The notes beneath the pieces were generated by a model, which saw only the letters and a list, made by a program, of their open reading frames with translations, did no database searches and had not been told where the DNA came from. Both the position numbers and the translations under genes were made by a program. A DNA stretch of 64,000 nucleotides from Portibacter marinus. GTDB taxonomy: Bacteria; Bacteroidota; Bacteroidia; Chitinophagales; Saprospiraceae. The stretch spans positions 1-64,000 of the forward strand of contig NZ_JAJNKB010000001.1 in NCBI RefSeq assembly GCF_021533195.1. The letters are read 5' to 3'. Below are positions 1 through 8,631 of the stretch, piece after piece (positions within the stretch are counted from its first letter, which is position 1; every line of letters begins with the position of its first letter).

Positions 1-145
1 TTGATAAAAACTCTCGCTTCCAATTGGTGATCATCTGTGGATGGATATCATATTTCTGTGCAAGCTGAGCAATCGTGCTTCGCTCCTTTAAGGCCTCCAA
101 TACGACATCTGTCTTGAATTTGCTGGTATACTTTTTTCTACTCAT
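1..145 (-). CDS. IS3-family transposase OrfA, N-terminal part (partial)
   Basis: The first 48 codons of a transposase start at an ATG at 145 and run off the window edge. The product begins MSRKKYTSKFKTDVVLEALK and continues through ST-IAQLAQKYDIHPQMITNWK, the classic helix-turn-helix of IS3/IS911 OrfA proteins, which bind the element's ends. The typical Y(T/S)xKFKxxVxxEAL opening and the HPxxIxxWK recognition helix are both present. No disruption is visible in this part. OrfB, the DDE catalytic part, would lie upstream of base 1. Confidence 0.85.
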   Translation of the reverse strand, partial: MSRKKYTSKFKTDVVLEALKERSTIAQLAQKYDIHPQMITNWKREFLS

Positions 146-209
146 AACAGTAAATTTAATGGTTTGTAATCAAACTATATTCACTGTCTAATTTTCGGGG
201 GGAACTTCA
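1..209 (-). mobile_element. IS3-family insertion sequence, 5' end (runs off the window)
   Basis: The left edge holds one end of an insertion sequence read on the minus strand. A terminal sequence starting TGAAGTTCCCCCCGAAAA and running on into TTAGACAGTG lies at about 180-209. This TG...CCCCCCGAAAA...AGACA type of end is usual for IS3-family (IS150-like) elements of Bacteroidota. The transposase OrfA begins 63 bases inside it. The other end and OrfB lie outside the window, so completeness and target duplication cannot be judged. The boundary at 209 is inferred from the TG/CA terminal dinucleotide. Confidence 0.75.
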
Positions 210-243
210 GAACAAACCTTGATAACAAAAAAAATCAAATAAC

Positions 244-1000
244 ATGATTAAGTTCTTTAGACACATACGGCAGCGACTAATCTCTGACGGCAAATTTAGT
301 AGATATCTTCTTTATGCAATTGGAGAAATCATACTTGTGGTTATTGGAATCTTAATTGCATTACAAATCAATAATTTAAATCAAAAAAGTCAGGAAAAGG
401 AACAACTCAAAGCTTCATTCGAGCTTATGCAGTTAAATTTGAAGGAAGACATTAACAAATTAGATGATCAGATTACCTACAATGAGTCTATTCAAAAACA
501 CATCGATAATTTTTTCAAAATATTAGCAAATCCAATAGAAACTCAAAAGTTGCCTTTAAATGAAATAGGAAATGTTGCCAGAGAGAAATCCTTTTATTCT
601 GTAAATACAGCATTAAAATCTATGGAATCAGGTGGTCATTTCAAATGGATTAATAACAACGAATTGAGAGAATCTATCTACATCTACTACTCAGAAACTG
701 AAAAGTTTTCAAAGCTTGTTGAAGCTCATAATCATTTTGCAAGAGAATATGTCGAAGGATTCGTTTAAAAGAACTGGGATTTAGCTGATTATATATCCGG
801 TATTAATCCTTATTTTGAAACAAGAGCTGCAAGAACAAATAATAGAAAAGTGGTAATAGAAAGTGTTTAATTTGAAAGCATTGTCGTAGGTAGAAAGCTG
901 AAAACCAATACAGAAATAAGTTGGTCTAATAGTTTAAATGAAAAAAGCACTTGATTTGTACGATAAAATTGAGAACTATTTGAATCATATCAATAATTAA
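244..1000 (+). pseudogene. Decayed DUF6090-type membrane protein gene
   Basis: The first 174 codons encode a basic N-terminus and one membrane helix (about residues 24-44, the typical YAIGEIxLVxxGILIALQINN block) followed by a coiled-coil-like extracytoplasmic part. This resembles the DUF6090 family of Bacteroidota, about 240-250 aa long and of unknown function. The frame stops at 766-768. The same frame then continues with plausible protein (KNWDLADYISGINPYFETRA) to further stops at 868-870 and 952-954. After a shift of frame in an A-run near 941-946, a family-like C-terminus (KALDLYDKIENYLNHINN) ends at 998-1000. At least two nonsense changes plus one frameshift make it a pseudogene. It lies 35 bases from the insertion sequence end. 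Confidence 0.8.
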
Positions 1001-1126
1001 CGAAGCACAAAAACAGATAAGAATTAAGAGCCCCTTCGTCACTCCTCCTCTCTCATCACTAACTTTTTATCTTAAACCTTCCAAAAGCATCACTGCAAAT
1101 ATTATATTTAGATCATATCACGGAAT

Positions 1127-2641
1127 TTGAATATTATTATACATAGAATCTTAGTCATCCTCGCAGTCTGCCTTTCTGCCGCTGTACTTAAAGGAAGGGA
1201 AATCAACATCTTAGATTATGGTGCACTGCCCGATGGTAAGTCATTGAATACTACTGCTATTCAAAGGGCAATAGATACTGCCAGCGTGTCTGAAAATGGA
1301 ATTGTCTATATACCTAACGGAACATTTCTGACCGGTACACTTTACTTAAAATCTAATGTGGAATTAAAGCTCCATCAAGAGGCAGTGCTACTAGGAAGTA
1401 CGGATATTGACCAATACTACAAGATAAATAGATGGAAAGCGCTGATCATAGCGCAAGGTGAACGAAACATCAAAATTACCGGGAAAGGCACCATCAACGG
1501 ACAAGGAAGAACGCTAGCTGTAAATATCGACAACTTATTTTATGAAGGCAAAATAGATAGTGCTGATTACAACTTCGTTGAAATGAGACCTAAGTATTAT
1601 TTACGTCCACAAATTTTGGAATTGGTAGCATGTGAAGATGTAGTCATTAAAGGAATTACTTTCAAAGACGCAGCATGTTGGGTTCAAACCTATGACAAAT
1701 GCAGGAACGTGATGATCGACAGCATCACAGTGGATAGTGACGCCTATTGGAACAACGATGGGGTAGATATACAAGATTGTATCAATGTAATCTTAAGTAA
1801 TTCCTTTATTAATTCGGCAGATGATGGAATTTGCCTGAAATCCCAATCCTCTGATCATTATTGCGACAGCATCACCATCGAAAACTGTGTGGTCAGATCA
1901 AGTGCCAGTGCCGTAAAATTTGGAACGGTCTCTCATGGTGGATTTAGAAATATCAAAATAAATAACATCAAAATTTATGACACTTTTCGCTCGGCTATTG
2001 CCATTGAATGTGTAGATGGAGCCGTCTTAGAAAACATTTTGATTGAAAACATCTCGGCTGAAAATACGGGAAATGCCCTCTTTATACGCCTTGGAGAACG
2101 ATCAAAGAAAGAAAAAATGGGTGTATTAAGGAATCTGACGATCAGAAATGTAGAGGTAAAAGTAGCATTTGAGAGACCTGATTATCCATATGATATTCGA
2201 GGACCTGCTCTACCCTTTTTTCATAATACCTTCCCGGCATCTATCGTAGGAATTCCGGGATATCCTGTAGAAAACATTCAACTGGAAAACATTAATATAT
2301 ACCATCCCGGACGAGGAAATGCCGGACTAGCCAATGCACCGTTAGAAAGATTAAAGCAGATTCCCGAAGAAATCGATGAATATCCTGAGTTTTCTATGTT
2401 CGGCGAGTTACCCGCATGGGGCTTGTATTGCAGGCATGTCATGGGCTTAAGTTTGAATCAAGTCCATTTTCATCTGAAGGAGAAAGACTACAGACCTGCA
2501 ATGGTTTTAGATGATGTTCACAACAGTTCCTTTGTCAAAGTGAAGATGCATGGCCCCATACAAGAGGTGCCTATCATCCTCCATAACTCATCAAATAATC
2601 GATTTACAGATTCCTCACCGAGTGATCATATCAAAAATTGA
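1127..2641 (+). CDS. Secreted glycoside hydrolase family 28 protein (polygalacturonase-like)
   Basis: A 504-aa protein with a hydrophobic export signal (about residues 4-22), then a right-handed beta-helix. The N-terminal NILDYGALPDGKS...T.AIQRAIDTA and IYIPNGTFLTGTLYLKSNV blocks are those of bacterial GH28 pectin-active enzymes. Visible catalytic motifs are NND (residues 209-211), DD (232-233) and a His-Gly at about 270. The usual downstream RIK motif is not evident: the corresponding stretch reads SAIAIEC. That fits a divergent GH28 subgroup, so the exact substrate (galacturonan, rhamnogalacturonan or another) is not assigned. The only in-frame start near the signal peptide is TTG at 1127, because a stop lies at 1109-1111. 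The next gene overlaps its end by 4 bases. Confidence 0.85.
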   Translation: MNIIIHRILVILAVCLSAAVLKGREINILDYGALPDGKSLNTTAIQRAIDTASVSENGIVYIPNGTFLTGTLYLKSNVELKLHQEAVLLGSTDIDQYYKINRWKALIIAQGERNIKITGKGTINGQGRTLAVNIDNLFYEGKIDSADYNFVEMRPKYYLRPQILELVACEDVVIKGITFKDAACWVQTYDKCRNVMIDSITVDSDAYWNNDGVDIQDCINVILSNSFINSADDGICLKSQSSDHYCDSITIENCVVRSSASAVKFGTVSHGGFRNIKINNIKIYDTFRSAIAIECVDGAVLENILIENISAENTGNALFIRLGERSKKEKMGVLRNLTIRNVEVKVAFERPDYPYDIRGPALPFFHNTFPASIVGIPGYPVENIQLENINIYHPGRGNAGLANAPLERLKQIPEEIDEYPEFSMFGELPAWGLYCRHVMGLSLNQVHFHLKEKDYRPAMVLDDVHNSSFVKVKMHGPIQEVPIILHNSSNNRFTDSSPSDHIKN

Positions 2642-3561
2642 AACCTATTAACCTCCATAAGATATTGTTGAAGTGCGCCTGCACTCTGTTGCTTTTCAAC
2701 TGTTCCCGGGAGACAAAAACAAATAATTTTCCCAGTTTAGATCACAAGGGTATTTTATTGACAACCAGATTTGACTCCTTTGAAGAATTTAAAAAAGAGG
2801 TAAAAATTGAATATTACGAACGTCCAAGATCTTGTGTTGAATTAATACAGCGCTATAAAGATCGTGAATTGGTGAGTAAACTATGCGAAGGACTTAAAGA
2901 ATCAGAAATAACAGATGCTAATAATGGAAGCATATTGGATAAATTAAGCCTGATGGTAAAGTCTCCCTATTTCATAGCCAATCGATATGACATGTTGAAA
3001 ATCTGGTTGTTAGCAAGAAACAGGCCTTATTATTTCGGAAATGGTGACATAGCATTTTATAATGTGGCAGTTGCGATGCAAGATAATATTCGCAAGGAAA
3101 CTATAAAGGATTTACAAACTGAGGACTTTTCAGAGAAAGGATATATTAACACTTTTAATCATGTTATTTCCCAGGCTTTTATGACGGCACTCTACGGTGA
3201 AAAACTAGCTGATTTTATTGCTGATACCCATGAGAGAAATAAATTGCCAGAGTTAATTACCGGAGAGTTTTCAGAGACTCAAATTAACGATTTAGATGAA
3301 GGCCCTCTGGATAATTACATCGATGTGATCAATAATAAATGGGGACAGGAATTAGGAAAAATGCTGAGAATAAAATATGGTATCAACCGATACACCATTT
3401 GGGACCAAAAATTACTGGTGTCTTTTTTAAATGATCTACAGAGTTATTTTATGTGGTCTTTAGATATCCAAATGAAGGCTTTTTCAGAACAAGACCCCTT
3501 AGTATATAAGTTTGCCACTAAAATTAATAAAATCAACCTTCATAGCAAAGGTATGATGTGA
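2638..3561 (+). CDS. Hypothetical lipoprotein following the GH28 gene
   Basis: A 307-aa protein I do not recognise. It starts at a TTG that overlaps the stop of the GH28 gene (TTGA), so the two are probably co-translated. The N-terminus is basic and hydrophobic and ends in a lipobox-like LLLFNC (Cys about residue 22), predicting lipid anchoring in the envelope. The remainder is soluble, mostly helical by composition, with many aromatic residues (YYFGNGD, YFMWSLD). It is not a recognisable sugar-binding or catalytic domain. There is no ATG alternative that would keep the lipobox. The partnership with the GH28 enzyme is inferred from the overlap only. Confidence 0.65.
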   Translation: MKPINLHKILLKCACTLLLFNCSRETKTNNFPSLDHKGILLTTRFDSFEEFKKEVKIEYYERPRSCVELIQRYKDRELVSKLCEGLKESEITDANNGSILDKLSLMVKSPYFIANRYDMLKIWLLARNRPYYFGNGDIAFYNVAVAMQDNIRKETIKDLQTEDFSEKGYINTFNHVISQAFMTALYGEKLADFIADTHERNKLPELITGEFSETQINDLDEGPLDNYIDVINNKWGQELGKMLRIKYGINRYTIWDQKLLVSFLNDLQSYFMWSLDIQMKAFSEQDPLVYKFATKINKINLHSKGMM

Positions 3562-3562
3562 T

Positions 3563-4771
3563 CTATTGTCTGATGAAAAGACGAAGATAAAATGGCTCCT
3601 TTTCATTGTCCTGGATGGCATAAGTCTGTTTTATTTTTTCATGGTTAACGACACCATAGTCTGCAAGAAGTTCGAACCAATTAAGATCATTAACATATGC
3701 AAAGTCAAGATTTACATTTTCAAAATGAGTTTCTTCCATATTGGTTTCACTGAGATTGACTCCAACCATTTGAGTATTTTCAAAATTGCTTCCTTTAACA
3801 GAGGCTTTATTCAGGAATGAATAATCCCAATTCCCTCCCTTAATTTCTGCATTACAAATTTTTGCATAAGACAACACCGTCCTATTAAAATTTGAATTTA
3901 GAATTTGCGTATGGTTTAAAGTTGAATTTTGCATTAAACTCTTATGAAAAGTTGAGTTTACTATCGTTGCAGAATCCAGATTAGCCCATTGAAAGTTAGA
4001 ATTGGTAGCATCTGTATTTCGTAAAACGGCACCTTTCATCGTTGTTTTTTCAAAATTTGCATCAGATATTATAGCATTTGAGAGATTCACGTGATTAAGA
4101 TTTGATTCTTGAAGCATGGCATTTTTCAAATTGATGCCTTCCAAATGACTACCTTCCAGGTCTGCATTCCTAAGATCTGCATATTCGAATGAAATTGTAT
4201 TTATTATTCGTGAAAATGAAAGCGAATCAAGATTCAAGGCTTTTATTAGTAGAAGCATCTGGCCTCTTTCCGGACTAGTCTTGATGGTATATTGATCAGA
4301 ATATTGGATTTCGGTAGGAGCAAACGTTCTGTTTACCACTTTCAGTTGATCTATACTTTCAGAACTTACAATTCCATTTTTTCGATGTTCTTCAGAAAGT
4401 CTCCAAATAGTAGAATCCAATATGACATTTGCTTTTGCTCTTAAATCAGCTATAATGAAATCATTATGTTGTTGCAATTTTTCATTTTCTATGTAGGAGC
4501 GTTCTCTGAATTGTCTATTCTCCATCCACAAATAGGTAATGCCGATCACAAGACATAATATGAGGCTTGAAAATAGAATAGAAAAAATGGTAGATTTATG
4601 CTGATCCGATCTTTGGTAAATGAATATTAGGAGGCCAAGGGATAGTCCGGCAGCAAGTCCAAGTAAATAGGAACTGTCTCGTTCCAAATAGGGTATTTTC
4701 AGAGAACCCAGAGACCATCCGATCACACATGCTAAAAATAAAGCTATTATTGCTATTGGATTTAACTTCAT
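3563..4771 (-). CDS. Membrane-anchored pentapeptide-repeat protein
   Basis: A 402-aa protein. Three hydrophobic helices lie in the first 85 residues (about 5-23, 35-52, 62-83), followed by a short helical linker. From about residue 195 to 365 there is a long run of pentapeptide repeats of the A(D/N)Lxx type (for example YADLRNADLEGSHLEGINLK), which fold as a right-handed quadrilateral beta-helix. Such proteins usually act as scaffolds or interaction modules; no catalytic residues are present. It converges with the lipoprotein gene upstream (1-base gap) and lies 8 bases downstream of the VOC gene on the same strand. Specific function is unknown. Confidence 0.85.
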   Translation of the reverse strand: MKLNPIAIIALFLACVIGWSLGSLKIPYLERDSSYLLGLAAGLSLGLLIFIYQRSDQHKSTIFSILFSSLILCLVIGITYLWMENRQFRERSYIENEKLQQHNDFIIADLRAKANVILDSTIWRLSEEHRKNGIVSSESIDQLKVVNRTFAPTEIQYSDQYTIKTSPERGQMLLLIKALNLDSLSFSRIINTISFEYADLRNADLEGSHLEGINLKNAMLQESNLNHVNLSNAIISDANFEKTTMKGAVLRNTDATNSNFQWANLDSATIVNSTFHKSLMQNSTLNHTQILNSNFNRTVLSYAKICNAEIKGGNWDYSFLNKASVKGSNFENTQMVGVNLSETNMEETHFENVNLDFAYVNDLNWFELLADYGVVNHEKIKQTYAIQDNEKEPFYLRLFIRQ

Positions 4772-4779
4772 TTCAACAG

Positions 4780-5595
4780 TTACAAGTCGGCAATTACAAT
4801 CTTTTTCATCTTCAACATCCGCTCTACACTTTCGTTATTCTGAAGGAGTTCTCCCAAATTTTTCGGAATGACCTGCCACGAGACGCCATATTTGTCCTTC
4901 AGCCATCCACATTGACCTTCTTGAGCTTCCGCAGCAATCAAACTTGACCAATAATGGTCCATTTCATCCTGATCATCACATCTTAGTACAAATGAAATGG
5001 CCTCATTGATGTTCCAATCGTGATGAACATGACTACTCATAAAGCTGAAAATGTTTCCATTTAATTTATGTTGAGCAAATTGTATCGCACCTTCAGGCAT
5101 TCCAAATGAAGGTTCATATTCAGCTTTCATGAGCACTGAACTAGTGGGGAATATTCTATGGTAGAAATCAAGTGCCTGATCTATGGCAGCATTTTGGTCG
5201 TTCACAAACATGACAGAGGGTACAATGTTTTGCGCATTGTTGATGGTATCCACGTCCAGTTGCCACGAAACACCATATTGATCTTTGACCCATGCATATT
5301 TTCGGGTCCAAGGATAAGCGCCTAATTCCATCAATGCTTTCCCATTCTCCAGTAGCCGCTCATAAATTCTTTCTATTTCCTGATCAGAACCACAATACAC
5401 CATAAATGATATGGCTTCATTAATTTCATATTGAGGACCACCGTTTAAGGCGGTGAATAATCGATCATTAAGCTTGTACTGGACGGTCAAACCATTATCT
5501 TCGAAAATTTCTCCATTGAAAAGTTGACAGTGAAACTCCGCAGCCTCTCTAGCATTGGAATTAAACCATAAGCATGGGCTAATCTGTTTTTCCAT
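4780..5595 (-). CDS. Two-domain VOC (PhnB-like) protein
   Basis: A 271-aa protein made of two similar vicinal-oxygen-chelate (glyoxalase fold) halves. Each begins with a P.L.F...A.EA..FY/H block and ends with DQYGVSWQLD (first half) or DKYGVSWQVIP (second half). This is the PhnB / '3-demethylubiquinone-9 3-methyltransferase' type of annotation, where the methyltransferase label is historical and the true activity is generally unknown. The halves cover about residues 1-125 and 128-255. It is transcribed toward the pentapeptide gene and diverges from the Tat/GMC pair across a 76-base gap. Confidence 0.8.
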   Translation of the reverse strand: MEKQISPCLWFNSNAREAAEFHCQLFNGEIFEDNGLTVQYKLNDRLFTALNGGPQYEINEAISFMVYCGSDQEIERIYERLLENGKALMELGAYPWTRKYAWVKDQYGVSWQLDVDTINNAQNIVPSVMFVNDQNAAIDQALDFYHRIFPTSSVLMKAEYEPSFGMPEGAIQFAQHKLNGNIFSFMSSHVHHDWNINEAISFVLRCDDQDEMDHYWSSLIAAEAQEGQCGWLKDKYGVSWQVIPKNLGELLQNNESVERMLKMKKIVIADL

Positions 5596-5671
5596 CCTGA
5601 AATTTAATTTAAATTTCTAATACAACTAAACCTCCCTCCATGAGATTCAAAATCTTTTTTTAGTTTTAAAG

Positions 5672-6205
5672 ATGAAAAGACGACAAGTACTAAAATATAC
5701 TGCCTTATTTACCGGAGCTGCAGTCGGTGCTCCATTATTACTTTCTTTAGAAAGTTGTGCATCAGAGGTCAAAAACGTTAATACATATAAACCACAATTT
5801 TTTTCAGAAGACGATTTTGCCATTGTTAAGAAAGTAGTTGATACTATATTACCTGCCACTGATAGTCCTTCCGCTTCGGAGGTAGGCGTTCATGTTATGA
5901 TAGATGATATGGTGGCCAATGTTTATCCGGAACCTGAAAAGCAAATCTATGCAGATCAGTCCAAGGTACTTATGAATCACCTCAATTCTTTAGAGACCAT
6001 CGATAAATCACAACTTTTGTTAATCGAGCAGGGCGATGATGAAGTGCTGAGAAATGGATTTCAAGCGCTCAAGCAACAAAGTGTAGCGTATTACCTAAAT
6101 ACGGAAAAAGTAGGAAAAGAATTTTTAAATTATCTACCAGTCCCTGGCGAATATGAGGGATGTATTGAACTATCAGAGGTAGATGGAAAAGCATGGGCCA
6201 TATGA
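5672..6205 (+). CDS. Gluconate 2-dehydrogenase subunit 3 family protein, Tat-exported
   Basis: A 177-aa protein with a twin-arginine start (MKRRQVLKYTALFTGAAVG) followed by LLSLESC, which may also be a lipobox. The body (FFSEDDFAIVKKVVDTILPATDSPSASEVGVHVMID) matches the small gamma subunit of FAD-dependent gluconate dehydrogenase-type complexes. Such subunits escort the flavin subunit through the Tat pathway and link it to the membrane. The next gene, a GMC oxidoreductase without its own signal, overlaps it by ATGA, as expected for a hitch-hiker pair. No cytochrome c subunit follows. Confidence 0.85.
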   Translation: MKRRQVLKYTALFTGAAVGAPLLLSLESCASEVKNVNTYKPQFFSEDDFAIVKKVVDTILPATDSPSASEVGVHVMIDDMVANVYPEPEKQIYADQSKVLMNHLNSLETIDKSQLLLIEQGDDEVLRNGFQALKQQSVAYYLNTEKVGKEFLNYLPVPGEYEGCIELSEVDGKAWAI

Positions 6206-7914
6206 GTTTTAACCAAAAAGGAAAAGAAGAAAGAACCTATGATGCAATTGTCATCGGTTCAGGCATTAGTGGTGGATGGGCTGCTATGGAATTGTGTAAA
6301 AAAGGCCACAAGACGCTCATGCTTGAGAGAGGCCGTATGGTGAAGCACGGAGAGTATCCAACCGCCAGCCTGGATCCCTGGGAACTGGACCATCAAAATA
6401 AGGTGACTGCTGAAGAAATAGCTCAGCACTATTACAAACAAAATAGACTCAATTGGTGGGTCAATGAGGACAATAAGCATTGGATTAACAAGGATGACGA
6501 ATATCCCTACGATGAAGTCAATAGATTTGATTGGATCAGAGGTCATCACGTAGGAGGAAGATCTATTATGTGGGGGAGGCATTGCTATAGATGGAGTGAT
6601 ATTGACTTCGAAGCTAATTTGAAAGACGGTATCGCAGTGGATTGGCCTATTCGATACAAAGATATTGAGCCATGGTATGACTATGTAGAAACTTTCGTAG
6701 GTGTAAGTGGGCAGAAAGAAGGCCTCAAACAGGTACCCGATGGCAAATTTCTCAAAGCCTTTGAATTGAATTGTGCCGAGCAATATTTTCGCGAGGCTGT
6801 CGCTAAAAAATATCCGGACAGGGTCATCACGCCTGGAAGAGTAGCAAATCTTACAGAATATGATCCCGATAAACACAAGGGAACTCGGGGACAGTGTCAA
6901 TCGCGTAACAGATGCTGGCGAGGTTGTCCTTATGGAGCTTATTTTAGTTCTGTTTCTTCTACCATCCCTGTTGCTATGGATACTGGTAATTTAAGTCTTA
7001 GACCCGATTCTATAGTTCATGAGATTATGTTTGATGCTGAAACCAGAAAGGCAACAGGCGTAAGAGTGAAAGATGCCAATACAGGCGAAGAATTAGAATT
7101 TTTTGCGAAAATTATTTTCTGTAATGCCAGTACGATAGGAACTACCGCTATCCTGTTAAATTCAAGATCCTCTGAATTTCCAGATGGTTTAGGCAATACA
7201 AGTGGTGAACTCGGTCACAACATGATGGATCATCATTATGGCATGGGTGCTTCTGCCACCCTGCCTGGTTTTGAAGACAAATATTACAAGGGGAGAAAAC
7301 CATTGGGTTTTTACATCCCTCGCTTCAGGAACATTGATGAAAATACGAGGAGGAAAGATTATATCAGAGGATTCGGCTATCAAGGTCGAGCATCACGTGA
7401 TAATAACAATCCAGAAGGACTGCTTGGAGAAGAGTTGAAGGACGCCATTTTTAAACCGGGACCATATCGAATCAGTATGACATGCTTCGGGGAATTGCTA
7501 CCCTATCATGAAAATCGCATGTGGTTAAACTTTGATAAAAAGGACAAGCATGGGATGCCGATCATCACTTTCGACGCACAACTGAGAGAAAATGAAATGA
7601 AATTGAGGGTGGATGGCGTCAGATGTGCAGAGGAAATGCTTGAAGCTGCTGGTTGTACAGATATTTCTTCCTACAATTCGGCTACAGCCGTCGGAGCAGC
7701 CATTCACGAAATGGGCACGGCCAGGATGGGGAGAGATCCTGAAACAAGTGTACTTAATCAGTGGAATCAAATGCACGAAGTAAAAAATGTTTTTGTGACG
7801 GACGGTTCATGTATGACCAGTTCAGCTACTCAGAATCCGAGCATCACTTATATGGCATTGACTGCGAGGGCCGTTGATTATGCCCATAAGCAGATTGATA
7901 AAGGAGCGTTATAG
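6202..7914 (+). CDS. GMC family FAD-dependent oxidoreductase
   Basis: A glucose-methanol-choline family flavoprotein, 570 aa from the ATG at 6202. An ATG three codons upstream (6193) is also possible, but 6202 gives the ATGA overlap with the preceding subunit gene. The N-terminal dinucleotide-binding fold is clear (AIVIGSGISGGWAAMEL, then the ribose-binding Glu in LLER-type MLERG). GRSIMWGRHCYRW and the Cys-rich QCQSRNRCWRGCPYGAY segments are typical of the sugar/gluconate dehydrogenase branch. The C-terminal HEMGTARMG...NPSITYMALTARAVDYA carries the catalytic His and the Asn. It probably oxidises a sugar or polyol in the periplasm together with the Tat-carrying partner; the substrate is not assigned. 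Confidence 0.9.
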   Translation: MSFNQKGKEERTYDAIVIGSGISGGWAAMELCKKGHKTLMLERGRMVKHGEYPTASLDPWELDHQNKVTAEEIAQHYYKQNRLNWWVNEDNKHWINKDDEYPYDEVNRFDWIRGHHVGGRSIMWGRHCYRWSDIDFEANLKDGIAVDWPIRYKDIEPWYDYVETFVGVSGQKEGLKQVPDGKFLKAFELNCAEQYFREAVAKKYPDRVITPGRVANLTEYDPDKHKGTRGQCQSRNRCWRGCPYGAYFSSVSSTIPVAMDTGNLSLRPDSIVHEIMFDAETRKATGVRVKDANTGEELEFFAKIIFCNASTIGTTAILLNSRSSEFPDGLGNTSGELGHNMMDHHYGMGASATLPGFEDKYYKGRKPLGFYIPRFRNIDENTRRKDYIRGFGYQGRASRDNNNPEGLLGEELKDAIFKPGPYRISMTCFGELLPYHENRMWLNFDKKDKHGMPIITFDAQLRENEMKLRVDGVRCAEEMLEAAGCTDISSYNSATAVGAAIHEMGTARMGRDPETSVLNQWNQMHEVKNVFVTDGSCMTSSATQNPSITYMALTARAVDYAHKQIDKGAL

Positions 7915-8071
7915 CTTGCTTGAAGCCAAAGAGACCACTTTTTCGAGGCATGAAAATCATCCAGAGCATTATATACTGCTGTCGGTTTGGCATTAGTATT
8001 TATCGATCCGAAAAGATTAACTATGGACATCGGTTGAAAATTTATATTTCAAAATGATAATTTTTTCCCGC

Positions 8072-8572
8072 ATGATAAAATATGAAACTGATCGTCTTAT
8101 TTTGAGAGAAGCCTCTATGGAGGATGACGCATTTATTTTTGATCTATTGAATAATCCAACATGGATAGAATTTATTGGAGATCGGCAGATTCATTCACTT
8201 GGCGATGCTCAGATGTATATTCAAAACCAACTCGTTAGAAGTTATCAGATTAATGGATTTGGCATGTATATCATGGAACAGAAATCAAGTGAGACTCCGA
8301 TTGGATTATGTGGATTTTTGAAGAGAGAACAATTAGATCATGTGGATATAGGGTTTGCGATACTACCTAAGTTTGCTGGGAATGGCTACACATTTGAAGC
8401 CGCTGAAAAGATCATGACAGCGTCTAATTTGTCAACAATTTATGGTATTACGAGTGATAAAAATGAAACGTCTAAAAAGTTACTTAGAAAATTGGGAATG
8501 GTACACATTAAGAATTTCAAGTTCGGTAAATACAATGGGGATTCAATGCTTTTTTCTACAGGGAAAGAGTAA
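8072..8572 (+). CDS. GNAT family N-acetyltransferase (RimJ/RimL-like)
   Basis: A 166-aa acyl-CoA-dependent acetyltransferase. It opens with YETDRLILREASMEDDAFIF, the standard start of the RimJ/RimL/YdaF branch, and has the family's central ...PIGLCGFLKRE...DIGFAILPKFAGNGY strand-helix segment. The Q/RxxGxG/A pyrophosphate loop is weak (PKFAGNGYTFEA). An ATG at 8054 would add six residues, but the one at 8072 gives the usual N-terminus. A TATATTTC resembling the -7 box lies just before 8054. Substrate unknown. Confidence 0.8.
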   Translation: MIKYETDRLILREASMEDDAFIFDLLNNPTWIEFIGDRQIHSLGDAQMYIQNQLVRSYQINGFGMYIMEQKSSETPIGLCGFLKREQLDHVDIGFAILPKFAGNGYTFEAAEKIMTASNLSTIYGITSDKNETSKKLLRKLGMVHIKNFKFGKYNGDSMLFSTGKE

Positions 8573-8604
8573 TTGAACTTATTTAGAACGTACGCGCATA
8601 TAAG

Positions 8605-8625
8605 TATTATAGAATCTCTGTAATA
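8605..8625. terminator. AT-rich hairpin between convergent genes
   Basis: TATTATAGA and TCTGTAATA pair over 9 positions (one G-T wobble) around a 3-base loop. It sits between the convergent acetyltransferase and yihY genes. A closely similar hairpin follows the redoxin gene at 12797-12820. It probably ends transcription from one or both sides, although a clear T-tract is lacking. Confidence 0.45.
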
Positions 8626-8631
8626 TATATG

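Noticed and set aside
6259-6900. Minus-strand open frame of 213 codons inside the GMC gene
   Set aside because: It lies wholly within a well-conserved flavoprotein gene on the other strand and reads as low-quality sequence without a domain.
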